A program made the position numbers and the translations under genes. From a virus: a DNA stretch of 61,914 nt. The notes under the pieces are model-generated. The model was not told the DNA's origin. It was given only the letters and a program-made list of their open reading frames with translations, and did no database searches. The DNA is taken from the IMG/VR virus record IMGVR_UViG_3300050821_005615, positions 1-61,914 of that record. One strand, 5' to 3'. This document shows, piece by piece, positions 8,077 to 14,319 of the stretch (position 1 is its first letter; each line of letters begins with the position of its first letter).

Positions 8077-8586
8077 TTATTTTAAAAGTTTAAGTACAAT
8101 AATCTTACCTGTTAGCTTTTTGGATTCGGCGGTTTCATAAGTTCTCCACTGTTCCTTTAGATTATCTTTTACATTTTGGTAATCATCCATTTTTGGAAAT
8201 CGTGGTTTTTCCAACGGATTCTGCCAGCAATAACCGTTAGCTAAGAGAAAAGCGTACATTTCTTTATTATAATCAATACCATTATAGCAATGTCCTTGAC
8301 AATAATTTTCGCAATAGTCTTGATACTTATTTTCACAATATTTATCATACACATAATCGAGGACAATGCTATCTGCATCAAAGTCTATTTCTGTTTCGGA
8401 TATAGTGCCGATGAGTTCAAATTTATCATCAACAATTAAACCGTTACTATATTTACCTGCTATATTACTAATCCCTATGCAGTAGCCAATGTTATTTATA
8501 TACTCATTGTTGATTTCAACCTTCGACTCCTTCGGCACTTCAATTATCCAAAGGTCTGTATCGGGGATTTGGGTTAGTGGGAGCAT
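8077..8586 (-). CDS. Unknown 169-aa protein
   Basis: The N-terminal part is beta-rich (DLWIIEVPKESKVEINN), the middle has a Cys/Tyr-rich stretch (YCENKYQDYCENYCQGHCYN) that may bind metal, and the C-terminus is helical. The first half resembles small phage proteins that begin PLTQIPDTDLWIIEVP, whose function is unknown. Confidence 0.6.
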   Translation of the reverse strand: MLPLTQIPDTDLWIIEVPKESKVEINNEYINNIGYCIGISNIAGKYSNGLIVDDKFELIGTISETEIDFDADSIVLDYVYDKYCENKYQDYCENYCQGHCYNGIDYNKEMYAFLLANGYCWQNPLEKPRFPKMDDYQNVKDNLKEQWRTYETAESKKLTGKIIVLKLLK

Positions 8587-8603
8587 TTATTTTTAATTAT
8601 ATT

Positions 8604-8831
8604 TCAAATAATTATTTTACGTGATATATTTATTAATTCATCTTGCGTAAGGTAAGATGGAATATCATTATGCATCCTTAAAATAGCAGTAAAATATCCA
8701 ATTAATTCATCTTTATTAAACATCTCAAAAGCATCTTTACTAAGTGTGTTATAAATATCCTTACATTTATCTAAAAACTCACCTTCTGAAACTTCCTTCC
8801 TAACACCTTCTTCATATAAATAATAATTCAT
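8604..8831 (-). CDS. Unknown 75-aa acidic helical protein
   Basis: A short, mostly helical acidic protein starting MNYYLYEEGVRKEVSEGEF. No motif recognised. It is the first minus-strand gene downstream of the structured, gene-free block at 8832-9607, and its leader would begin right after the last RNA stem. Confidence 0.55.
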   Translation of the reverse strand: MNYYLYEEGVRKEVSEGEFLDKCKDIYNTLSKDAFEMFNKDELIGYFTAILRMHNDIPSYLTQDELINISRKIII

Positions 8832-8859
8832 TGTTTTATGTATTTTATTTAAAAGTTAA

Positions 8860-9095
8860 AAAAGTAAAGCACCTTTAGTATGACAGGATTTAAGGAATAT
8901 ACTCATAAACATTATCTATGAGAACGCCTATATTACCTGTATGACTTGTTAGTTTTTTATGGTGTCTTTCGCACCTAGGCTGTCTCCCGTTACTGTTATA
9001 CTCTTTCTAAGTTTAGCCCTATGATTTTACATAAATTCTATTGAGTGGGATAATGTGTCTAATTCCACCACATACTTATATGGTGCTTTACTTTT
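8860..9095 (-). ncRNA. RNA domain A (14-bp closing stem, tRNA-like parts)
   Basis: GGTGCTTTACTTTT (9082-9095) pairs perfectly with 8860-8873. Stacked inside are CATACT/AGTATG (9071-9076 with 8877-8882) and CCTGT/ACAGG (8936-8940 with 8883-8887), the latter capped by CTCATA/TATGAG. Read on the minus strand, the 6-bp stem, TGGTGGAATTAGACAC (like a tRNA-Leu D arm) and the contiguous second stem mimic tRNA order, but the loop of the last arm is about 48 nt. GGTG/CACC (8961-8975) adds a further hairpin. Confidence 0.5.
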
Positions 9096-9100
9096 AAAAA

Positions 9101-9241
9101 TTAAGTGCATTGGTAAACCAATTGAACCCGGCAACTATAAATTGGCATAGCGTTTTATTCTCATTTTTATATCAACGCTGACCTCTCGCACGAGGTTATT
9201 ACCGCATAGTAATTTTATTAACTACTTACCAATACACTTAA
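9101..9241 (-). ncRNA. RNA domain B (16-bp closing stem)
   Basis: Bases 9101-9116 pair with 9226-9241 over 16 bp with one C-A opposition on the plus strand, which becomes a G-U wobble on the minus strand. The enclosed 109 bases contain CCTC/GAGG (around 9182-9195), a GCGTT/AACGC stem and a CCAATT/AATTGG stem around a GGGTTCAA run that resembles a tRNA T loop. Confidence 0.5.
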
Positions 9242-9247
9242 AGAAAG

Positions 9248-9333
9248 TTTGTGTTTAATTTTCGGTCAGAAGCGTTTGTTGAGTATCACAACAATTCTTA
9301 GTATTCGTCAACCTCCTACACACTAAACACAAA
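9248..9333 (-). ncRNA. RNA domain C (10-bp closing stem)
   Basis: TTTGTGTTTA (9248-9257) pairs perfectly with TAAACACAAA (9324-9333). Inside is a TGTTG/CAACA hairpin. It sits directly between domain B and the tRNA-like minihelix, with 6 and 4 bases of linker. Confidence 0.5.
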
Positions 9334-9337
9334 TTGT

Positions 9338-9380
9338 CAGGGTAGTTGGAATCGAACCAACCGAAGAACCTGCTACCCTG
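9338..9380 (-). ncRNA. tRNA-like minihelix (acceptor stem plus T arm)
   Basis: On the minus strand a 7-bp stem CAGGGTA/TACCCTG encloses a 12-base linker and then a perfect T arm: GTTGG, loop TTCGATT, CCAAC. The T stem runs directly into the 3' acceptor strand and an A follows as a possible discriminator base. No D arm or anticodon arm fits in the 43 bases, and extending upstream gives no cloverleaf, so it is not a normal tRNA. Confidence 0.55.
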
Positions 9381-9607
9381 TGGCGGCTTGCCTTTCATTA
9401 CGAGTCTGGCTACTTATTATAAAGGTTTAATTTAATGGAGGTGAAAACATATTTATTTCACTTATAAAATTGCATCCACAAATCAATATTCCCTTTGAGC
9501 CCTTTACGAAGGAGACCGATGATTACCCCTATGTACACTTAGGCATCGCTGCAAACCCCCTATCTGTTGGTTTTCTAAAAACCATAAATATATTCAATAC
9601 AAAGAAC

Positions 9608-9790
9608 CTATTCTCCTACATATTCATTTTCAACTGGTTCTTCACTTTCTTCTCCCAATACCCAACGTAAAGCAGCCTCTACACCCTCTTCGTAAGACAT
9701 TCCTTTTACATCCGTGTTACCTTCTGATGTCCACGATTGCGCTTTGTACATTTGGTCTTCTATTTCTTTTTTGCTTTTTAGTACTGACAT
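9608..9790 (-). CDS. Unknown 60-aa acidic protein
   Basis: Begins MSVLKSKKEIEDQMYKAQSW and ends in an acidic tail (GEESEEPVENEYVGE). The middle SYEEGVEAALRWVLGE looks helical. No family recognised. Its stop is 2 bases from the edge of the structured RNA block, so the RNA could be processed from or share the same transcript. Confidence 0.6.
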   Translation of the reverse strand: MSVLKSKKEIEDQMYKAQSWTSEGNTDVKGMSYEEGVEAALRWVLGEESEEPVENEYVGE

Positions 9791-9793
9791 TGT

Positions 9794-10417
9794 TTATGTA
9801 TTTATTGTTTTTGAAATTAATTTTGATTGAACAAATTTTAATTTTTCACGATAATGAATCAAAAGTTCTTTTAAATCCGATTGTGTAAACTTAAATGTTA
9901 GTCTTGCCTGTTCATCTAAATATTCAGTTATTCCTTTTCGTTCTGCTTCTAAAGCATTTTTAAATGGTGCTGTATCTGTTTCGTGCTTTGAGTTACAAAA
10001 CCCACATTGCGGACGGCAGTTATCTTCTTCGTAACGGGTTGCCATGTTGGCTCTTGAAGTATAATGACCGTTTTGTATATGCTTCCAAAATATTTTATTA
10101 GAACACGTAAAGCATTTTACCACGCCTTCACTATCCGCATATTTTAACCTTATATACTTAGAAAAAACATCATCCAAATCATTCATTAAGTAACTTAATC
10201 CAGTTTGGGCAACCACTTTTGTTTGTAGTTCTTTATCTTGTCCCCGTCCTAATTTCCTTATAGATGATATTTGGGATTGTTTTTGATTATGTTTTTTTAT
10301 TTTTTCCTGTAACATTTCGGGCTTACAAAACCTACTATACCCTTGAAAACCAATGTCAGGATAGTTATCGCATTTTCCGCACTTGCATTTTTTACGTATA
10401 ATACTACTGTATGCCAT
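9794..10417 (-). CDS. ninG: NinG/Rap-like recombination nuclease
   Basis: The 207-aa product starts with a Cys cluster (Cys11, Cys13, Cys16). Its core has Cys102-x2-Cys105, His113 and His118 in WKHIQNGHYTSR, and RPQCGFCNSKH with Cys138 and Cys141, matching the lambda NinG family. NinG (Rap) is a structure-specific endonuclease that promotes RecBCD-independent recombination and resolves branched DNA. The following gene starts at the same base (10417) where it begins, so the operon is tightly packed. Confidence 0.85.
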   Translation of the reverse strand: MAYSSIIRKKCKCGKCDNYPDIGFQGYSRFCKPEMLQEKIKKHNQKQSQISSIRKLGRGQDKELQTKVVAQTGLSYLMNDLDDVFSKYIRLKYADSEGVVKCFTCSNKIFWKHIQNGHYTSRANMATRYEEDNCRPQCGFCNSKHETDTAPFKNALEAERKGITEYLDEQARLTFKFTQSDLKELLIHYREKLKFVQSKLISKTINT

Positions 10418-10641
10418 TATTTTTTAGATTTAGAAACAAACCATCCACTAATTTTAATCCGAGTTCCGAAAATAAATACATACATAAATATGTGAACTAT
10501 TATTCCAGCAATAGGAATAAACCACATAATAGATATTATTGGGAATTCAGCACATTTATCCTTGTTTATTATTTTTATGTATAAATACCTGCAAGTAAAA
10601 ACGTGCGCAACATAAAAAAGTATTATAATTATTTTTTCCAT
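10417..10641 (-). CDS. Small membrane protein
   Basis: The 74-aa product has two hydrophobic segments, about residues 3-20 (IIIILFYVAHVF) and 35-58 (SIMWFIPIAGIIVHIFMYVFIF), separated by a charged loop and followed by a basic tail. A two-pass inner-membrane protein is likely. Role unknown. Confidence 0.6.
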   Translation of the reverse strand: MEKIIIILFYVAHVFTCRYLYIKIINKDKCAEFPIISIMWFIPIAGIIVHIFMYVFIFGTRIKISGWFVSKSKK

Positions 10642-10642
10642 A

Positions 10643-10888
10643 TTATCCTATATTAACGTGTTGTAAATCGTCCTTAGTGTTTTGATAACTATTTTCACAA
10701 GCTGCCAATATCTCTTTATATACGTCCTCTTGAAGTATTTTTAGACTGTAAAATTCAAGTTCATACACGCCGATTGATACTTTTTCAATATCTATATACT
10801 TCCCTAATCCTGCTTCAAGGTTTACTACCTTATATTCTACATTGAATCTATCCCCGTTGCTAATTGTAATTTCTACTGTCCTTGTCAT
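10643..10888 (-). CDS. Unknown 81-aa protein, first gene of minus-strand operon
   Basis: The N-terminal half is beta-rich (TVEITISNGDRFNVEYKVV) and the C-terminal half helical. No family recognised. It is the promoter-proximal gene of the long minus-strand operon; its ATG lies 22 bases downstream of a TATATTCG box. Confidence 0.6.
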   Translation of the reverse strand: MTRTVEITISNGDRFNVEYKVVNLEAGLGKYIDIEKVSIGVYELEFYSLKILQEDVYKEILAACENSYQNTKDDLQHVNIG

Positions 10889-10909
10889 AGTGTTTTTGAT
10901 TTGATAATG

Positions 10910-10917
10910 CGAATATA
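10910..10917 (-). promoter_or_regulatory. Bacteroidota-type -7 box for minus-strand operon
   Basis: TATATTCG on the minus strand fits the TAnnTTYG form of the Bacteroidota -7 element and lies 22 bases before the first gene of the operon. No clear TTTG is seen at -33. It mirrors the plus-strand box at 10966-10973, making a divergent promoter pair. Confidence 0.5.
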
Positions 10918-10965
10918 TAACCTTTCATTTAAAAATAAAAATTATTTTTTTTAATTAGATTTACA

Positions 10966-10973
10966 TATCTTCG
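10966..10973 (+). promoter_or_regulatory. Bacteroidota-type -7 box for plus-strand early operon
   Basis: TATCTTCG fits the TAnnTTYG -7 element and lies 16 bases before the ATG at 10989. Upstream is a very AT-rich run instead of an evident TTTG. With 10910-10917 it defines the early divergent control region. Confidence 0.5.
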
Positions 10974-10988
10974 TAAAAATTATAGGAA

Positions 10989-11222
10989 ATGATTAAAGTT
11001 GAAACAGAAGAAATATCCATTTCGGATAAAATAAATAAGGCTTTAGATGGTCGTTCACAGGTGTGGCTCGTTGATAAAGTAAAAGAGTACGGGGAAACCA
11101 ATAATGACGATAATTTAAAACTATTTACCGATGTTAAATTATCCCGTAGAATGAAGGAAAGGGAAGATTGGAAAAGTAACGAATTAAAAGCTATTGGTAA
11201 AATACTAAAAATTAAACTTTAA
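10989..11222 (+). CDS. HTH-type regulator, probable early repressor/activator
   Basis: The 77-aa product has a helix-turn-helix-like order: INKALDGRSQVWLVDKVKEYG, a short turn, then LSRRMKEREDWKSNELKAIGKILKI, which resembles small phage Cro/XRE-like regulators. It is the first plus-strand gene after the divergent promoters, the usual place for a regulator that controls both directions. Confidence 0.6.
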   Translation: MIKVETEEISISDKINKALDGRSQVWLVDKVKEYGETNNDDNLKLFTDVKLSRRMKEREDWKSNELKAIGKILKIKL

Positions 11223-11225
11223 ATA

Positions 11226-11501
11226 ATGAGTATAAAAAAAGGTATCGGTCATTCACCACTAACAGATAAAGTTTACTTAGGTAAACAGAATAAAGAAAAA
11301 GGTATGTGGGTAGGAGAAAAGGAGGATATTACAAATGACTTTATTGCTGTATCCTTTGCGTATTTTAGAGAAAATACTATTAGAACTATAACCAGTTCGG
11401 ATGATAGCAAAAACTTATTCATAAACATAAAGGAAGATAAACCAAGTTTAGAAAAGACTATTAAAAACCTAACTAAAATGTTAGATAAATTAAATGTCTA
11501 A
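11226..11501 (+). CDS. Unknown 91-aa phage protein (GIGHSPLTDKVYLG type)
   Basis: The N-terminus SIKKGIGHSPLTDKVYLGKQ followed by MWVGEKEDIT is a pattern seen in small conserved phage proteins of unknown function. The C-terminus is a Lys-rich helix. It overlaps the next small gene by 8 bases. Confidence 0.6.
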   Translation: MSIKKGIGHSPLTDKVYLGKQNKEKGMWVGEKEDITNDFIAVSFAYFRENTIRTITSSDDSKNLFINIKEDKPSLEKTIKNLTKMLDKLNV

Positions 11502-11655
11502 ACAAGTAAGTACCCATATACCAAAGGAAACTAAGTGGGTGATATTTTTAGGGACTAAAAGATATAAAAGTATATTACCTATACCTTACTTTTTTAATAT
11601 TGATTGGAAACAAATTAAACTTTTAAAAAATAATAACAATGCAAACAAAGACTGA
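11494..11655 (+). CDS. Unknown 53-aa basic protein
   Basis: Starts MSKQVSTHIPKETKWVIFLG and runs to a TGA at 11653-11655. It overlaps the upstream gene by 8 bases and the clamp gene by 17, so its position in the operon supports it. Basic and hydrophobic, no motif recognised. Confidence 0.45.
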   Translation: MSKQVSTHIPKETKWVIFLGTKRYKSILPIPYFFNIDWKQIKLLKNNNNANKD

Positions 11656-12775
11656 AATTGAATTAGCTGCTACTGAAAAAATTATTCAGGCAAAACAATT
11701 TTTTGTTATAAGTAAAAAAGAAGCCAAAAAGTCTATTAAGATATTAAAGATGGCTATAAAGCAAAGTACTGTATTGCCGATATTAGACTTTGTAGTAATC
11801 GATATTGATAAGTTAGGAGTAAGGATGGGTGCTACTGATTTAGAAAACTATATTACAGTAGAACCTGAACTTATTTCATATAGTGGCGAAAAGTCTTTTT
11901 GTGTGCATGGTAAGCATCTTGAATGGTTCTTTAATAAATCTTTGAGCGAGGAAATAAAAATCGAAATTGTTGGAAATGATTGTGTAATGACTTGTGATAA
12001 TTTTACTGTTAGTGTATCTACTGAAAAAGCAGAATCATATCCAAAAAAACATACTATAGAACCTAAAAGGAATATCACTATAGGTAAAGAGTTAATCAGC
12101 GCAATGTCAGCAGCTATTAAATATGTAAGTAATGATGATTTACGTCCGTCTATGACAGGGATTAATTTAGTAAGTGTAAAGAATGAATTATACATTGCTG
12201 CTACCGATGCACACAGGTTATTTTATAGAAATTTAAAAACTACCGTTGATGATGTATTGGATATTATAATATCTAAACGAGGTAGTGAAATAATATACAA
12301 TACTTTTAAGGGGGATATTAATTTAGAAATTGATGCAAACTATATCCGTATTAAAACAGATAATGTAGAATTAATTTCAAGGAAAATAGATTCACGTTAT
12401 CCTAACTGGCAAGCAGTTTTACCTGAAACCCCGTTTTCATTTACAGTTAACAGAAAAAAACTAATTGAATATTTCGATATTGCTCAATATTTTTCCAATA
12501 GTTATACAAAACAGGTTATTTTAAGTTTAAATAAAAATAAACTTGATATTTTAATTGACAATGTAGATTGGTCTATTAAGTCTGAATTTACAATACCTAT
12601 ACAATCATCAAATACAGAAAAACATAAAGCTGCATTTAACGCATTATTTATGCTTACTTCATTATTAACTAATGGCAAAAATGAAACTGTCGAAATAAAG
12701 CATACAGGAGTTGCCACCAAAGCAATAATTATAGATAACGAAATACTTGTAATGCCATTAATGATAAATAATTAA
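11639..12775 (+). CDS. dnaN: DNA polymerase III beta subunit (sliding clamp)
   Basis: The 378-aa product matches the bacterial beta clamp across its length. An N-terminal domain around VLPILDFVVIDI and MGATDLENYITVE is followed by a middle domain with SMTGINLVSVKNELYIAATDAHRL and a C-terminal domain with SRYPNWQAVLPET, ending VMPLMI, the usual clamp end. The clamp encircles DNA and tethers the polymerase. The length is normal. Phage-encoded bacterial-type clamps are uncommon; here no polymerase or clamp loader is visible, so the protein probably works with host PolIII. Confidence 0.92.
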   Translation: MQTKTEIELAATEKIIQAKQFFVISKKEAKKSIKILKMAIKQSTVLPILDFVVIDIDKLGVRMGATDLENYITVEPELISYSGEKSFCVHGKHLEWFFNKSLSEEIKIEIVGNDCVMTCDNFTVSVSTEKAESYPKKHTIEPKRNITIGKELISAMSAAIKYVSNDDLRPSMTGINLVSVKNELYIAATDAHRLFYRNLKTTVDDVLDIIISKRGSEIIYNTFKGDINLEIDANYIRIKTDNVELISRKIDSRYPNWQAVLPETPFSFTVNRKKLIEYFDIAQYFSNSYTKQVILSLNKNKLDILIDNVDWSIKSEFTIPIQSSNTEKHKAAFNALFMLTSLLTNGKNETVEIKHTGVATKAIIIDNEILVMPLMINN

Positions 12776-12785
12776 ACTACTGGTT

Positions 12786-13178
12786 ATGTCAAAACGTAAA
12801 AACCCCGATACAAGCAATGAAGCATATCGTTCTATTACGCCGGATATGCTTTCAGATATTTACCAAAAAATATTAAAGGCACTTGAAAGGTTAGGTAATG
12901 CAAGTGGGCAACAAATAGCTATGTACCTTACTTTGGATGACAATAAAATTAGCCGCCGATTGAAAGAAATGGAAGGCTTAGGATTAATTTATAATACTGG
13001 ATTACGTACACCAACAAAAAGTGGGCGAAGTGCCTTCCAATGGGCTTTAAAAAGCACAGGAATAAAACCAGTAACTAAACAGGTTGATTATAGTAAAAAA
13101 ATAGAAACGGCTGCGGATATAGCATCTAATATAATCAACCAAACTGCACCTAAATACAAAGAACAACAACTATTTTGA
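12786..13178 (+). CDS. Winged-helix DNA-binding protein
   Basis: The 130-aa product contains LSDIYQKILKALERLGNASGQQIAMYLTLD followed by DNKISRRLKEMEGLGLIYNTG, a clear winged helix-turn-helix with the recognition helix at ISRRLKEME. A basic C-terminal tail follows. Probably a regulator or replication-accessory protein in the early operon. Confidence 0.7.
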   Translation: MSKRKNPDTSNEAYRSITPDMLSDIYQKILKALERLGNASGQQIAMYLTLDDNKISRRLKEMEGLGLIYNTGLRTPTKSGRSAFQWALKSTGIKPVTKQVDYSKKIETAADIASNIINQTAPKYKEQQLF

Positions 13179-13220
13179 TTTTGGATAAGTACATACAATC
13201 AGCTATAATAGGTTAAAATT

Positions 13221-13496
13221 ATGCCCAAACAAATACTATTAAACAACTTAGAATATTTACGTAAATCAAATGGTTTTACATCAGGTAAAATGGATGTTAT
13301 AATGGGTTATAAAAGTAAGTTATATGACCATATTAAAAATGATGGTTTATATCCAACTACAAAAGCACTAAAAAAAGTTTTCGATAATTTTAAAATATCT
13401 ATAAATGCTTTATGCCGTATTGATATAAAAAAGCAAGATGCAACCAAAATAAGAAAGGAATATAACTCAATACAGGCACTTTTAAAACAAAAATAA
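13221..13496 (+). CDS. XRE/HTH-like small protein
   Basis: The 91-aa product starts with LLNNLEYLRKSNGFTSGKMDVIMGYKSKLYDHI and continues LYPTTKALKKVFDNFKISINALCRIDI, the layout of a lambda-repressor-like HTH domain (helix 2 and 3 around SGKMDVIMGYKS) without a partner domain. A role in regulation is likely but unproven. Confidence 0.6.
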   Translation: MPKQILLNNLEYLRKSNGFTSGKMDVIMGYKSKLYDHIKNDGLYPTTKALKKVFDNFKISINALCRIDIKKQDATKIRKEYNSIQALLKQK

Positions 13497-13537
13497 TTGA
13501 CACCACTTCAAATATATATTCACTTAGAGGAACGATA

Positions 13538-13750
13538 ATGGAAAAGTGTAAATACGAATTATGTACCAGACGTAATGGTTATAAATATTCATTCGTAACT
13601 ACTACACGAAATACAGAAGAATGCATTAATATTTTACTCGAAAAGGCTTATTTATTACCAGACGGATATAAGTCATATAAAATATATAAAACTGTTAATG
13701 GTATTCGTGAATTAATAGTTTACGGTAAAGGACGAACTTACTTCCGTTGA
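13538..13750 (+). CDS. Unknown 70-aa protein
   Basis: A small basic, Tyr-rich protein (CKYELCTRRNGYKYSFVTTT) with a likely beta-alpha-beta pattern. No family recognised. The stop is followed 9 bases later by a promoter for the structured leader. Confidence 0.55.
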   Translation: MEKCKYELCTRRNGYKYSFVTTTRNTEECINILLEKAYLLPDGYKSYKIYKTVNGIRELIVYGKGRTYFR

Positions 13751-13759
13751 AAAAATATA

Positions 13760-13790
13760 TTTGCACAATTAATAATAATTACTACTTTTA
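13760..13790 (+). promoter_or_regulatory. Promoter for the structured leader (TTTG-N19-TACTTTTA)
   Basis: TTTG at 13760-13763 and TACTTTTA at 13783-13790 are separated by exactly 19 bases, the Bacteroidota primary-sigma geometry. Transcription should start near 13797, at the left edge of the structured leader. The same TTTG-N19-TACTTTTA arrangement recurs at 17435-17466. Confidence 0.65.
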
Positions 13791-13813
13791 TACCGCATAA
13801 TCATACATTACAA

Positions 13814-13843
13814 ATGAATAATCAATATTTATTTTCGACTTAA
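13814..13843 (+). CDS. Possible nine-codon leader peptide
   Basis: ATG at 13814 opens MNNQYLFST and stops with TAA at 13841-13843, between arm a and arm b of the leader RNA. Its start codon lies inside arm a, so a ribosome here would break the a-c pairing. There is no run of one amino acid, so classic amino-acid attenuation is not indicated. Confidence 0.3.
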   Translation: MNNQYLFST

Positions 13844-13848
13844 ATACG

Positions 13849-13941
13849 GGCTATCCCCTTTGCTGTTATCGTTCAAACGGTACGTTTACGTGCCACCATT
13901 TGTAAACTGATTATGCAGCAGCAGGGGGATAGTCTTTTTTT
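13849..13941 (+). terminator. Terminator of the structured leader
   Basis: GGCTATCCCC (13849-13858) pairs with GGGGATAGTC (13925-13934) including one G-U, GCTG/CAGC extends the stem inward, and TTTTTTT follows at 13935-13941. The long internal segment makes it a leader-type terminator that could be conditional. Confidence 0.65.
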
Positions 13942-14316
13942 ATGCTTATGAGTTACCAAGATGATTTAAAAACAGATTCGTGGCAAAAGCGTAGGTTATA
14001 TATACTTGAAAGGGATAATTGGACTTGTCAAGCACCATCCTGCGATAAAAAAGATAAAATATTCGATGTTCACCATAAAATTTATATCGGTGACATAAAA
14101 CCGTGGCTATATCCTGACGATTTATTGATAACATTATGTAAAAAGTGCCATCAAAAGGAGCAAGATAGGGTTGGTTTAGAAATACATTTATCCAATACTT
14201 TAAAAATGAAAGGTTTTTTAGTTTCAGATTTATTGGCGTTTTCTTGCAAATTAGATACGGATGATATATTTTGTACATCCTTGCTAAAAATATTACGAAA
14301 CTTTCAAAACCGATAA
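13942..14316 (+). CDS. HNH endonuclease
   Basis: The 124-aa product has the HNH order: RDNWTCQAPSC, then DVHHKIYI, then LCKKCHQKE, giving a zinc-supported beta-beta-alpha nuclease core. The start is ATG 13942, or ATG 13948 two codons on. It sits directly after the terminator of the leader RNA and before the replication genes. It may be a free-standing homing nuclease or serve recombination. Confidence 0.8.
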   Translation: MLMSYQDDLKTDSWQKRRLYILERDNWTCQAPSCDKKDKIFDVHHKIYIGDIKPWLYPDDLLITLCKKCHQKEQDRVGLEIHLSNTLKMKGFLVSDLLAFSCKLDTDDIFCTSLLKILRNFQNR

Positions 14317-14319
14317 ATT

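Larger units (their letters stand above)
8858..9606 (-). ncRNA. Candidate large structured non-coding RNA (about 750 nt)
   Basis: This is the only gene-free stretch longer than 300 bases in the window. It is filled with consecutive inverted repeats. Three long domains are closed by perfect or near-perfect stems of 14, 16 and 10 bp, and a tRNA-like minihelix lies next to them. Smaller hairpins are at 9441-9461 (GTGAAA/TTTCAC), 9501-9512 (CCTT/AAGG), 9517-9548 (nested CGATG/CATCG and CCTA/TAGG) and 9569-9583. The 16-bp stem has a G-U pair only if read as minus-strand RNA (C-A on plus), so I place it on the minus strand. Size, phage setting and multi-domain layout recall GOLLD and ROOL RNAs, but I see no proof of membership. 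Confidence 0.6.
13795..13941 (+). ncRNA. Structured leader RNA, candidate attenuator
   Basis: Arm a (GCATAATCA 13795-13803 and TTACAAATG 13808-13816) is complementary over 18 bp, with one internal loop, to arm c (CATTTGTAA 13897-13905 and TGATTATGC 13908-13916). Arm b (GGCTATCCCC 13849-13858) pairs with arm d (13925-13934), which is followed by seven T. The order a-b-c-d means the two stems cross: they form a pseudoknot or exclude each other. GGTACG/CGTGCC (13879-13894) adds a hairpin. The terminator and this hairpin use G-U pairs only in plus-strand RNA. The next ATG follows the T-run directly. Confidence 0.65.

Noticed and set aside
8858-9095. Group I intron in a tRNA-Leu
   Set aside because: The segment is too short and I see no P3-P8 core or conserved P7 sequence.
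8840-9607. One or more ordinary tRNA genes
   Set aside because: I could not build a full cloverleaf on either strand. Only a T arm and scattered tRNA-like arms fit, and no anticodon loop is convincing.
9470-9670. A 66-codon plus-strand frame in the RNA block
   Set aside because: It reads through the hairpins, runs opposite to the operon and overlaps the gene at 9608. The peptide has no protein-like pattern.
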